Below, in pieces: positions 1 to 7,391 of a stretch of DNA of 16,703 nucleotides (the first letter of the stretch is position 1; each line of letters starts with the position of its first letter). The stretch lies in assembly GCA_039188505.1 (NCBI GenBank), contig JBCCZC010000078.1, positions 1 to 16,703 on the forward strand, given 5' to 3'. This DNA is from JBCCZC01 sp039188505. GTDB taxonomy: Bacteria; Pseudomonadota; Gammaproteobacteria; Xanthomonadales; SZUA-38. Position numbers and translations under genes: made by a program. A model generated the notes under the pieces. The model saw only the letters and a list, made by a program, of their open reading frames with translations. It searched no databases and was not told the origin of the DNA.

Positions 1-723
1 GTAGAGGTCGATCTGACTGAAGTCCTCCATGACGCCCTGGGTCTGGGGATGGATGTGGGGCAGGTGATAAGTCTCATAGAACGAATCCACGCCGCACTTC
101 CAGTTCGCGCGCCATTCGGAGCGCACGTGGCGCACGACCTTCATGTCCGCGATCGCGTAATTCTCGATGTAGCCCGGCGGCAGGCCGATCCACTCGGCGA
201 GCGGCGGCGCTTCGCCGTCCATATTGATGAAAATGAGCCCGCCGATCTGATCGCAGCGAACCTCAGTCAGGCCGGGCCGATGGGCGACCACGCGAGGATC
301 GAAGGTGTCCTCGTCGGTGATGTTCTGCAGCTTGCCGTCACAGCCGAACTGCCAGCCATGGAAGGCGCAGGTGAAGCTCGGCACGCTGCCCTGCTCGTTG
401 AGGCAGACCCGGTTTCCCCGGTGCGGACAGACGTTGTAGAAGGCCTTGATGGACCCGTCCTCCTGGCGCACGACGATAATCTGCTCGTGCCCAACCGCGA
501 AGACCGTGTAGTCGCCGCCTTCGGGAATATCGCTGGTCACTCCGGCGAGGAGCCAGACCCGGGGCCAGAGCTGCTGCCACTCCGCCTGCATGAATTCGCG
601 GCTGTAGTAGCGCTCGGGCGAAGGAACGTCGCACCCGTTGTCCACCTCCGGCTGCTTGGCTTCGAGCGAATCGGCGGGGGCCTTGAGATCCATCGGCCAG
701 CGGGCCTCGAAATTGACTGCCAT
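1..723 (-). CDS. Rieske [2Fe-2S] ring-hydroxylating oxygenase, alpha subunit (N-terminal part, cut by window edge)
   Basis: The 241 visible residues form the N-terminal half of a Rieske non-heme iron oxygenase, which hydroxylates an aromatic or other organic substrate using electrons from a separate reductase. The Rieske cluster ligands are plain: Cys99-Pro-His101, 17 residues, then Cys119-Ala-Phe-His122. The mononuclear iron site begins with Glu217-Thr-Tyr-His220 and His225; Glu sits where naphthalene dioxygenase has the bridging Asp, a substitution common in other subfamilies. The rest of the catalytic (SRPBCC) domain lies left of base 1. The ATG at 723-721 is supported by AGGAGG on the minus strand (plus bases 731-736) with a 7-base spacer. 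No reductase or ferredoxin gene is in the window, so the substrate is unknown. Family certain, substrate not. Confidence 0.93.
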   Translation of the reverse strand, partial: MAVNFEARWPMDLKAPADSLEAKQPEVDNGCDVPSPERYYSREFMQAEWQQLWPRVWLLAGVTSDIPEGGDYTVFAVGHEQIIVVRQEDGSIKAFYNVCPHRGNRVCLNEQGSVPSFTCAFHGWQFGCDGKLQNITDEDTFDPRVVAHRPGLTEVRCDQIGGLIFINMDGEAPPLAEWIGLPPGYIENYAIADMKVVRHVRSEWRANWKCGVDSFYETYHLPHIHPQTQGVMEDFSQIDLY

Positions 724-807
724 GCGGCTGCCTCCTGCTGCTGTGGGGGGGAAGAGCCTGTGAGCTCCTCGATGGCGGGATACTAGCACGGCGGGGTCAA
801 GAAAAAG

Positions 808-825
808 ACAAGCAAGTCTGTTTGT
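808..825. promoter_or_regulatory. Imperfect inverted repeat, possible TetR-type operator
   Basis: In the gap between the divergent Rieske oxygenase and reductase-like genes lies ACAAGCA-agtc-TGTTTGT, two 7-base arms matching at 6 of 7 positions. It overlaps a perfect AGAC...GTCT pair at 806-819. Size, symmetry and local AT-richness resemble TetR-family operators that control catabolic oxygenases. One-mismatch repeats of this size are expected by chance in a window this long, so only position makes this a candidate. No regulator gene is visible and I could not assign clear -35/-10 boxes. Confidence 0.3.
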
Positions 826-885
826 TTTATTCCGCCAACCGGGACCGAGCGCAAGCGCCATGGACGGGTTCCCGACGCTTCTTCA

Positions 886-940
886 CACTCCGGGGTCACG
901 CTTGCGTCGACCCTTCCGGTCGACCCGCATTTCCGGAGTG
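886..940 (+). promoter_or_regulatory. Nested stem-loop covering the ribosome binding site of the 945 gene
   Basis: An outer stem pairs CACTCCGG (886-893) perfectly with CCGGAGTG (933-940), extendable by two G-U pairs. Inside it GTCGACC (906-912) and GGTCGAC (918-924) form a perfect 7-bp hairpin with a 5-base loop. The GGAG at 935-938, the only good Shine-Dalgarno for the ATG at 945, is inside the outer stem. If the message starts upstream of 886, this fold would hide the ribosome binding site. It could instead be a DNA-level operator. Pairing is seen directly; function is inferred. Confidence 0.45.
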
Positions 941-944
941 AAAA

Positions 945-2186
945 ATGGCAGCAACGGCGAAGCAGGACCGGCCTTTCGAGGTCGTGGTGTGGGGCGCAAC
1001 CGGATTCACGGGGCGGCTCGTGGCCGAATACCTCGCGCGTCAGTACGGGAGTGATCTCAAGTGGGCCCTGGCAGGGCGGAGCCGCGATCGCCTGGAGCAG
1101 GTGCGCTCGGGCCTCGACGGCGCCCCCGAGGACCTGCCCGTGATCGTCGCCGACAGTCACGATCCCGCTTCGCTCCAGGCCATGGCCGCTCAGACCCGGG
1201 TCGTACTCACCACCGTCGGACCCTACGCGCTGTATGGCAACGAGCTCGTGGCGGCCTGCGTGGCCGAGGGAACGGACTACGTGGATCTCGCCGGCGAGGT
1301 CCAGTGGGTGCAACGCATGATCGAAAAGCACGAGGCCGAAGCGGTGGAGACCGGCGCTCGCATCGTTCACTGCTGCGGCTTCGACTCGATCCCGTCCGAC
1401 ATGGGCGTCTACTTCGTCCAGCAGCAGGCGCAGGCCGAGTTCGGCGAATACTGCGAGCGCGTCGGCCTGCGGGTGAAGGCCGCAAAGGGCGGCGCGAGCG
1501 GCGGCACGATCGCCAGCATGCTGAATCTCGTGAAGGAGGCGCGCAGCGACAAGAAGGTCGCGAAGGCCGTCAAGAATCCCTATTCACTCTGTCCGCCGGA
1601 CATGCAGTCGGGGCCGCGCCAGGCGACCCACTCGACGCCCAGCTTCGACAAGGACGTCAAGGCGTGGCTGGCGCCCTTCGTCATGGCCGCGATCAACACG
1701 CGGGTCGTGCATCGCAGCCACGCCCTCCTCGAGCGTGTCTGGGGAGAGGACTTTCGCTATGACGAGGCCATGATGGTCGGGCGCGGTCTCTCGGGCCGAG
1801 CCAAGGCGACGGTCGGCTCGGTTGGCCTGGGTGGCTTCCTCGCGGCCGCCGCGATCGGTCCCACCCGCACCCTGATGCAGAAGACATTCCTGCCGAGCCC
1901 GGGCGAGGGTCCGGATCGCGCCGAGCGCGAGGCCGGCTTCTTCACGATGCTGCTGACCGGACATACGACCTCCGGCGGCGTCATCAGGGCGAAGGTAACG
2001 GGCGATCGGGATCCCGGCTACGGCTCGACGAGCAAGATGATCAGCGAGGCCGCCGTCTGCCTGGCCAGCGACGTCGGCGACGACGTGGCCGGGGGGTTCT
2101 GGACCCCGTCCACGGCGATGAACGGTGCGCTGCTCGAGCGCCTCGCGGCAAACGCCGGGCTCGGCTTCGTCCGCCTGGACGACTGA
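945..2186 (+). CDS. Saccharopine dehydrogenase-fold oxidoreductase, trans-acting enoyl reductase-like
   Basis: This 413-residue protein belongs to the family annotated as saccharopine dehydrogenase NADP-binding domain proteins or trans-acting enoyl reductases. The N-terminus has the Rossmann motif Gly17-Ala-Thr-Gly-Phe-Thr-Gly23 after a beta strand, followed by AGRS at 43-46, consistent with NADP(H) binding. The family signature HCCGFDSIPSD is at 142-152. Length is normal. In mycobacteria, members reduce polyketide or lipid intermediates in trans; the substrate here is unknown and no polyketide synthase is visible. The start is set by GGAG at 935-938, six bases upstream, which lies within a hairpin. 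It leads a tight plus-strand run with rarD 12 bp downstream. It is divergent from a Rieske oxygenase, which may hint at a shared lipid or hydrocarbon pathway (inference). Confidence 0.88.
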   Translation: MAATAKQDRPFEVVVWGATGFTGRLVAEYLARQYGSDLKWALAGRSRDRLEQVRSGLDGAPEDLPVIVADSHDPASLQAMAAQTRVVLTTVGPYALYGNELVAACVAEGTDYVDLAGEVQWVQRMIEKHEAEAVETGARIVHCCGFDSIPSDMGVYFVQQQAQAEFGEYCERVGLRVKAAKGGASGGTIASMLNLVKEARSDKKVAKAVKNPYSLCPPDMQSGPRQATHSTPSFDKDVKAWLAPFVMAAINTRVVHRSHALLERVWGEDFRYDEAMMVGRGLSGRAKATVGSVGLGGFLAAAAIGPTRTLMQKTFLPSPGEGPDRAEREAGFFTMLLTGHTTSGGVIRAKVTGDRDPGYGSTSKMISEAAVCLASDVGDDVAGGFWTPSTAMNGALLERLAANAGLGFVRLDD

Positions 2187-2198
2187 CCGGCGCGAACG

Positions 2199-3080
2199 AT
2201 GACCGAGGACCGGGCCGGGCTCATCGCTGCGCTGGTGAGCTTCGTTTGCTGGGGACTGTCGCCCGCCTTCTTCAAGTTCCTCGGCGCGGTGTCGCCGGCG
2301 ATCATCATCGGTCATCGCGTCATCTGGGCCGCGCTCCTGCTGGCCGCTTTCCTGTACTGGCGCGACGGCCGCGCCATGCGGTCGGCCCTGCGGCTCGAGC
2401 CGCGCCAGTACCTCGGGCTCGCGATCACGGCCGCGCTCATCTCGGGCAACTGGCTGCTGTTCGTTTGGGCCGTGAACAACGGGCAGGTGCTCGCGACCTC
2501 GCTGGGCTATTTCATCAACCCGCTCATCACCGTGCTGCTGGGGCTCGTCGTCCTGCGGGAGCGGCTTGGTCCGCGCAAGCAGGTCGCCGTCGTGATCGCC
2601 ACCGTCGCCACCATCGGTCTCGGCTGGATCCTGGGAGAGCCGCCTTGGATCGCCCTCGGCCTGGCGTTCTCCTTCGGCATCTACGGTCTGTTGCGGAAGA
2701 TGTTGCGCGTGCGGCCGCTCGTGGGTCTGCTGTGGGAGACGCTGCTCATGCTGCCGCTGGCTCTGTGGTACCTCGGCGGCGTCGCCGGTTTCGATGCTGC
2801 GTGGACGACAATCGCGACGACCGACCGGCTCCTTCTCGTGGTGTCCGGGCTCGTGACCATCGTGCCGCTTATCGCCTTCAATATCGCGGCCCAGAAGCTG
2901 CCGCTCAACACGCTGGGCTTTCTCCAGTACCTGGCGCCGACCATCAGCTTCGTGCTCGCGGTGTTCGTCTACCGGGAACCGTTCGGGCTCGCGCAGCTGG
3001 TGGCGTTTTCCGGCATCTGGGTGGCACTGGTGCTATTCACGCTCCCCGAGCGGCGGGTGCGGGAGGCGTCTCCCGGTTGA
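2199..3080 (+). CDS. rarD: RarD-type EamA-family inner-membrane permease
   Basis: This 293-residue, very hydrophobic protein shows about ten membrane segments in two EamA halves, as in the drug/metabolite transporter superfamily. RarD hallmarks are clear: G-H-R-V-I-W at 38-43 and the stretch NWLLFVWAVNN (84-94) followed by SLGYFINPL (101-109). E. coli RarD was linked by name to chloramphenicol sensitivity, but the substrates of most members are unknown. The ATG at 2199 has only a poor Shine-Dalgarno, so translation may be coupled to the upstream reductase-like gene that stops 12 bp earlier. The rhomboid gene starts 11 bp after its stop, so the three probably share a transcript. Confidence 0.93.
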   Translation: MTEDRAGLIAALVSFVCWGLSPAFFKFLGAVSPAIIIGHRVIWAALLLAAFLYWRDGRAMRSALRLEPRQYLGLAITAALISGNWLLFVWAVNNGQVLATSLGYFINPLITVLLGLVVLRERLGPRKQVAVVIATVATIGLGWILGEPPWIALGLAFSFGIYGLLRKMLRVRPLVGLLWETLLMLPLALWYLGGVAGFDAAWTTIATTDRLLLVVSGLVTIVPLIAFNIAAQKLPLNTLGFLQYLAPTISFVLAVFVYREPFGLAQLVAFSGIWVALVLFTLPERRVREASPG

Positions 3081-3091
3081 TCCGGCGAGCG

Positions 3092-3850
3092 ATGACCCAA
3101 ATTTCGGGTCCTATGCACCTCAATCGACCCGATGCCAGCGCCGCGACCCTGAAGGAGTCCTCCCACCGCTTTCGCGGCGCCCTCAACACCGTCCTGCTCT
3201 TCGTCGCGGCGCTATGGGCCATCCTGCTGCTGGATCAGCTGCTGGCCTTCGATCTGCGCAGCCTCGGCGTGAAGCCGCATCAGCCCGTGGGCCTGCTTGG
3301 GCTGGTGACCATGCCCCTGCTCCACGGCGGCTTCGTCCACCTCCTGAACAATTCGCTGCCGACGCTACTGCTCGGCGGCGCCCTGCTTTACTTCTATCCG
3401 CAGACGCGCTGGCGCGTGCTGCCGTGGTTCTGGCTCTTCCCGGGTGCGTTCGTCTGGCTTATCGGGGAGGACGGCAGCACCCACTTCGGTGCGAGCGGGC
3501 TCAACTTCGCTCTCCTGGGTTATGTCGGCCTCGGCGGGCTGCTGCGGCGGGATGCGGCGATGCTCGCCGTTTCGCTCGCGACGCTCTTCTACTACGGCGG
3601 CATGCTCTCGGGCGTGTTACCGATCGAAGCGGGCGTGTCCTGGGAAGGCCATCTCGGCGGGCTGATCGTCGGCCTCGTGCTCGCGATCTGGTTTCGCCGC
3701 GAGGACATCCCGCCTCGTCGCCGCTATGACTATGAGGACGAGGAAGACGTGGACGCCGACTACGAGGACTTCACCGAATACGGCAGCGAGGACAGCGGCG
3801 AACGAGGCCATGGCGCGTCGTCGGACCGTGGTCCGCCGACGCTCCACTGA
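3092..3850 (+). CDS. Rhomboid-family intramembrane serine protease with acidic C-terminal tail
   Basis: This 252-residue membrane protein carries the rhomboid signatures: His78 and His83 with Asn86/Asn87 in the second-helix motif, the catalytic serine in G-A-S135-G, and the catalytic histidine in G-H187-L-G-G. Together they form the Ser-His dyad that cleaves transmembrane substrates within the bilayer. About six membrane segments lie between residues 30 and 200. After a basic patch (RRR near 209-211) the last 40 residues form a strongly acidic cytosolic tail rich in Asp/Glu/Tyr. The open frame continues far upstream, but that is the shadow of rarD. ATG 3092 is the likely start; ATG 3113 is an alternative, and a GACCC/GGGTC hairpin (3094-3110) lies between them. 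Neither start has a strong Shine-Dalgarno, which fits coupling to rarD. Confidence 0.92.
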   Translation: MTQISGPMHLNRPDASAATLKESSHRFRGALNTVLLFVAALWAILLLDQLLAFDLRSLGVKPHQPVGLLGLVTMPLLHGGFVHLLNNSLPTLLLGGALLYFYPQTRWRVLPWFWLFPGAFVWLIGEDGSTHFGASGLNFALLGYVGLGGLLRRDAAMLAVSLATLFYYGGMLSGVLPIEAGVSWEGHLGGLIVGLVLAIWFRREDIPPRRRYDYEDEEDVDADYEDFTEYGSEDSGERGHGASSDRGPPTLH

Positions 3851-3859
3851 GTGCTGACG

Positions 3860-4324
3860 CTAGCTACCGGTGGCAGCTCGCAGGGCCTCCACGCGAGCCC
3901 GGTTCGCGCCGAGATCGGAGTAGCCAAGCCGCGATGCCGAGCGGATATGGACCGGACCGCCGGGCGCCGGCAAATACAGTTCGACGTCGTCCTTGAAGAA
4001 CATGAAGCGCGTGGTGAACACGGCATGCATGTAGTTCGACTCGCTGGCGACGATCTCCGCATTGAACTGCTCCTGCAGAACCGTCTCGAGCCCGTCCAGG
4101 TCAGCGGCCGGCGCCAGCGGCGCCACGCGATGTTCCTGATCGAATTCCGGTGCCAGACTGGAGACACAGTTCGGACTTGGCGGACAATCCCGCAGGCTGC
4201 CGCTCACGAGCCCGACCTCGGCTTCCGGCATCGCGACGCGAACGCCGAATACGAGGCCGAAGTAGCCGACGATGAGCATGATCGGGAGCTTGATGAGGAG
4301 ACTCGAACGCTTCTTCTGCGGCAT
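3860..4324 (-). CDS. DUF1499 family membrane-anchored protein
   Basis: This 154-residue protein has an N-terminal basic patch (KKR at 4-6), a single hydrophobic segment at about 9-29, then a DUF1499 domain. The family motif CPPSPNCVSS is at 47-56, with an acidic KDDVE at 111-115 and RSASRLGYSDLG at 128-139, all typical of DUF1499. The family has no established biochemical role; the topology suggests a periplasmic or membrane-facing globular domain. An in-frame TTG at 4354 would give ten more residues, but it would begin inside the start region of the divergent gene. ATG 4324 with AAGAG about six bases upstream is preferred. It converges on the rhomboid gene (9 bp apart) and diverges from hemY with only 32 bp between start codons. 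Confidence 0.88.
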   Translation of the reverse strand: MPQKKRSSLLIKLPIMLIVGYFGLVFGVRVAMPEAEVGLVSGSLRDCPPSPNCVSSLAPEFDQEHRVAPLAPAADLDGLETVLQEQFNAEIVASESNYMHAVFTTRFMFFKDDVELYLPAPGGPVHIRSASRLGYSDLGANRARVEALRAATGS

Positions 4325-4356
4325 GGCGAACTCTTGCTGGGAATCAGGAATCAAAC

Positions 4357-5688
4357 ATGAAGACGGCCATCATCGGCGGCGGCATCAGCGGTCTGGCAAC
4401 GGCATTCTACCTGCGAATGCACAGACCGGAATGGTCAATTACCGTCCTGGAGCGTGGGAGCGAGCCCGGAGGCACGATGCGCACCGCGGAAGTCGACGGT
4501 TTTCGCTTCGAGCGCGGGAGCAATGGGTTCCTCGACAACAAGCCGGCAACCCTCGAGCTGATTCGCGCGGCGGAGGCCGAACACCTGCTGATGCGCAGCA
4601 ATGATGCGGCGCGGATCCGCTTCATCTACCACAAGGGCGCAACGCAGCTGCTGCCGCAGAGCCCGCCGGCGTTCCTGAAGACCCGGCTCCTAAGCTGGCC
4701 CGGGAAACTGCGCGTTGCCCGCGAGTTCTTCGTGCGCGCCAGGCGGGACGATGCCGAAGAGAGCCTGAAGTCGTTCGGCGACCGGCGCCTCGGAGCCGAA
4801 TTCACGGACGTCTTCCTCAACGCCATGTCGGCCGGCGTCTATGGCTCGACGCCGGAGAAGCTCTGCGTCAACGCGGCGTTTCCGCTCGTGGTGAACCTCG
4901 AGCGCGAGCACGGCGGTCTGTTCCGCGGAATGCTGGCCAAACGCAAGCAGGAAGCCGGACCCGGCGGCGTGCTTCAGAGCTTCGTGGGCGGCGTCAGCAC
5001 CTTCATCGATCACCTCGCGGACCGCCTCGACGTCCGCACCGATGCCGGCGTGCGCTCGCTGCAGCGCGACGATGAGCGCTGGACGGTCGAAACTGACGCC
5101 GGTACGGAGCAGTACGATCAGGTCGTGTTGGCCACGCCGGCGTTCGCCGCTGCGCGCATAGTCGCCGGCGTCGATCCGAAGCTTGCCGCGGAGCTCGATG
5201 CCATCGAGTATTCGCCGATCTCCGTGGTCGGGCTCGGGTACCGCGGGCTCTCCCATGACCTGAACGGCTTCGGCCTGCTGACGACTGCGGCCGCGCGCCT
5301 GAAGGTCCTCGGCGTGCTCTGGGACAGCAGCATATTCCCCGATCGGGCGCCGACCGGCTGCCAGTCCCTGCGCGTGATGATCGGCGGCCAGCGCAATCCG
5401 GAGCTGGCCCTGGCCGATGACGACGAGCTCGTTGCGATGGCCCGGGAGGGCGTCGCGACGACCATGGGTGTCCGGGACGAGCCGATCACAACCTTCGTGC
5501 AGCGCTGGCCGCGGGGCATCCCGAACTACCGCGTCGGGCATCTGGCCGCCATGGAGCGGTTGTTCCTCCACGTCGATGCGCAGCCGAACCTGTATCTCAA
5601 CTGCAACGCCTATCGCGGCATCGGTGTGAACGACTGCGTGGCGAACGCCAGGCAGTGCGCCGACGCGATCATCGCGGCAACCGCCTGA
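4357..5688 (+). CDS. hemY: FAD-dependent protoporphyrinogen IX oxidase (HemY type)
   Basis: This 443-residue flavoprotein has an N-terminal dinucleotide-binding motif Gly7-Gly-Gly-Ile-Ser-Gly12 and Glu32 in ERGSEPGG, which binds the adenosine ribose of FAD. GSNGFLDNKP (54-63) matches the segment typical of oxygen-dependent protoporphyrinogen oxidases. The C-terminal FAD-contact motif NAYRGIGVNDCV is at 417-428. The enzyme removes six electrons from protoporphyrinogen IX to give protoporphyrin IX, the step before iron insertion into heme. Length fits the family. The start is supported by AGGA about seven bases before ATG 4357. Many gammaproteobacteria use HemG or HemJ for this step, so the FAD type is a useful lineage marker. 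A less specific amine-oxidase-like flavoprotein is the main alternative. It converges on the 5698 gene with 9 bp between. Confidence 0.9.
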   Translation: MKTAIIGGGISGLATAFYLRMHRPEWSITVLERGSEPGGTMRTAEVDGFRFERGSNGFLDNKPATLELIRAAEAEHLLMRSNDAARIRFIYHKGATQLLPQSPPAFLKTRLLSWPGKLRVAREFFVRARRDDAEESLKSFGDRRLGAEFTDVFLNAMSAGVYGSTPEKLCVNAAFPLVVNLEREHGGLFRGMLAKRKQEAGPGGVLQSFVGGVSTFIDHLADRLDVRTDAGVRSLQRDDERWTVETDAGTEQYDQVVLATPAFAAARIVAGVDPKLAAELDAIEYSPISVVGLGYRGLSHDLNGFGLLTTAAARLKVLGVLWDSSIFPDRAPTGCQSLRVMIGGQRNPELALADDDELVAMAREGVATTMGVRDEPITTFVQRWPRGIPNYRVGHLAAMERLFLHVDAQPNLYLNCNAYRGIGVNDCVANARQCADAIIAATA

Positions 5689-5697
5689 TCAGCTGAC

Positions 5698-6978
5698 TCA
5701 GGGCGGTGCGTCGCCGGAGTTGCTGATCGCCTCGAAGCGCCGCCCGATCCAGCCCGAGAGCATGATGAAGGCGATGCCCGCGACGGCGCCGAAGGCGGCC
5801 ACGGCGGGAAGCCCGGCCACGCCCATGAGGCCGGCAAAGACCCAGGACCCGGTCGTGTCGCCTGCGCGATAGACCGCGGTGTCGAGGAAGTTCTTGAACT
5901 TGTACTTCGATCTCGGGCCAACGACCGTAAACAGCATCTGGCTCACCGGGTTGGTGATCGAGAAGAGCACGCTGCGGCGCAGGATCTGCATGGCGATGGC
6001 CACCGCCAGCACCGGAAAGGCGGCGAGCACGGCAAAGCCGAGAAGCACCAGCAGGGGCAGGATGGCCAGGGTCTTCCCGACGCCAAGCCGGGCCAGGATA
6101 CGGCCGGTCAGCAGCAGCTGGCAGAGGATCGAGACGAAGTTGACGGCCAGGTCCACGGAGGCAAAGAACGCCGCGAGCTGGTCGGTGTCCTCGGCCACCT
6201 GGGCGGCGAGCTGCACCTGGAACAGGTAGAGCAGGGATCCGGTCAGCGTGCCGAGGATCATGAAGCCGGTGACGCCGCGGAGGAACGGTCGACTCACCGC
6301 CAGCCGCAGTCCTTCGAGCGGTGATCCTCCCATTGGCTCGGCCGCGATGACCCGGTCCCGAGGCGCACGGCGCGCCAGCAGCAGCATGCAGCCCAGGGCA
6401 CCGCCGAGCAGGACTGCCGACACGAGCATGAGGTCCGCAACGCCGATCGCCTCCACCGTCGTGCGCGTGATGAGGGGACCGACGATGGCGCCGACGCTGC
6501 CGCCGGCAGCGATCGGGCCGAAGAGTCGACGCGCTGCTTCCTCGTCGAAGATGTCGGCCATGAAGCTCCAGAACACCGAGACGACGAAGAGGTTGAAGAC
6601 GCTCAGCCAGACGAAGAAGAAGTAGGCCAGCCAACGCTCGCCCTCGTGCTGCCCGAAAAGCCCTCGAATGACGAGAATGCTGGCGATGAAGAAGACGTAG
6701 ACGACCGGGATCAGTCGCCGTCGGGGCAGGCGGGCTGCCAGCGACCCGAAGACCGGCACCAGCGCGAGCATGACCCCGAAGGTGGCGAGGAAGCCGAAGC
6801 GGATCTCCTCGGCACCGATGACGCTCGTCACAAGGGCGTCGCGCACCGGACGCAGCGTGTAGTAGGAGGCCAGCAGGAGGCCGAAGTAGCAGAACGCGAG
6901 AACCGTCGGGCTCCACTCGCCGGGGCGCACCTGGAACCAGCGGCCGGTCAGCGCTCCGGCCGGCTGCGCGGTGCTCAT
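5698..6978 (-). CDS. Major-facilitator transporter, NTP/NDP exchange-like
   Basis: This 426-residue protein is almost wholly hydrophobic with about twelve predicted membrane helices. The first helix ends in YYTLRPVRDAL (39-49), a motif I associate with bacterial proteins annotated as NTP/NDP exchange transporters, distant relatives of the ATP/ADP translocases of rickettsiae and plastids. A helix containing FWSFMADIFD then RRLFGPIAAGGSVGAIVGP supports the same group. Whether it moves nucleotides in this organism is not shown. A strong GGAGG (plus bases 6986-6990) seven bases before ATG 6978 fixes the start. It begins 25 bp after the stop of the small minus-strand gene at 7004, so the two are probably co-transcribed. 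Tail to tail with hemY; the 9-bp gap has no obvious terminator. Confidence 0.82.
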   Translation of the reverse strand: MSTAQPAGALTGRWFQVRPGEWSPTVLAFCYFGLLLASYYTLRPVRDALVTSVIGAEEIRFGFLATFGVMLALVPVFGSLAARLPRRRLIPVVYVFFIASILVIRGLFGQHEGERWLAYFFFVWLSVFNLFVVSVFWSFMADIFDEEAARRLFGPIAAGGSVGAIVGPLITRTTVEAIGVADLMLVSAVLLGGALGCMLLLARRAPRDRVIAAEPMGGSPLEGLRLAVSRPFLRGVTGFMILGTLTGSLLYLFQVQLAAQVAEDTDQLAAFFASVDLAVNFVSILCQLLLTGRILARLGVGKTLAILPLLVLLGFAVLAAFPVLAVAIAMQILRRSVLFSITNPVSQMLFTVVGPRSKYKFKNFLDTAVYRAGDTTGSWVFAGLMGVAGLPAVAAFGAVAGIAFIMLSGWIGRRFEAISNSGDAPP

Positions 6979-7003
6979 CGCTGCGCCTCCATGCGCGCCG
7001 ATG

Positions 7004-7312
7004 TCAGCATGCGGGGGTCCCGATGGTCGTTAGCGTCTCGATGATCTCCAGTTCCTCTTCGATGGCGGTCAAGGCAACGGCGTAGCGCCAGCTGATTCCC
7101 TGGGCGTCCATGGTCAGCCAGGCAGCGATGTTCGACCGTTCCGCCGCCAGGGGCAACCAGTCGTGCTCATGCGCCATGGCAAGTTGCCAGCATTCGAGCA
7201 CGACGTCGACGGCCGCGGTCCCCTGGAGGCGGCTTTCCCGCCGCTCGAACGCTCCTCCGACCCCCGGTGCCAGGGTGCAGCCGGAAGGCAGCCGGACTTC
7301 CGGCTGGGGCAT
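7004..7312 (-). CDS. Small protein of unknown function upstream of the NTP/NDP-like transporter
   Basis: I do not recognise this 102-residue protein. It looks real: codon third positions are strongly G/C, the composition is balanced, and it has a Trp- and Glu-bearing C-terminal half with a helix-like stretch (AIEEELEIIETLTTIG). The plus-strand frames over the same bases are the Ser/Arg-rich kind expected of shadows. No signal peptide or membrane segment is seen. The start is uncertain: ATG 7312 has a weak ribosome site, whereas TTG 7330 would have AAGGAAG eight bases upstream and add six residues. It ends 25 bp before the transporter start and diverges from yajQ; the region upstream of both is only about 60-80 bp. 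Confidence 0.62.
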   Translation of the reverse strand: MPQPEVRLPSGCTLAPGVGGAFERRESRLQGTAAVDVVLECWQLAMAHEHDWLPLAAERSNIAAWLTMDAQGISWRYAVALTAIEEELEIIETLTTIGTPAC

Positions 7313-7353
7313 GGTCACCGCTGCGACCAAGCGTCGGTCTTCCTTGCGCTCAC

Positions 7354-7362
7354 TGGTAGAAT
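7354..7362 (+). promoter_or_regulatory. Extended -10 element for yajQ
   Basis: TGG followed directly by TAGAAT (7357-7362) fits an extended -10 promoter box about 30 bases before the yajQ ATG. No good -35 is seen at 16-18 bp spacing, as is allowed for extended -10 promoters. Assigned from sequence pattern only. Confidence 0.4.
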
Positions 7363-7391
7363 GCGGGTTTTGCCCAGGACGAACGCCCACC

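Noticed and set aside
5684..5702. CCTGA...TCAGG inverted repeat between hemY and the transporter gene as a bidirectional terminator
   Set aside because: The arms are only five bases long, overlap both stop regions, and no T-run follows on either strand.
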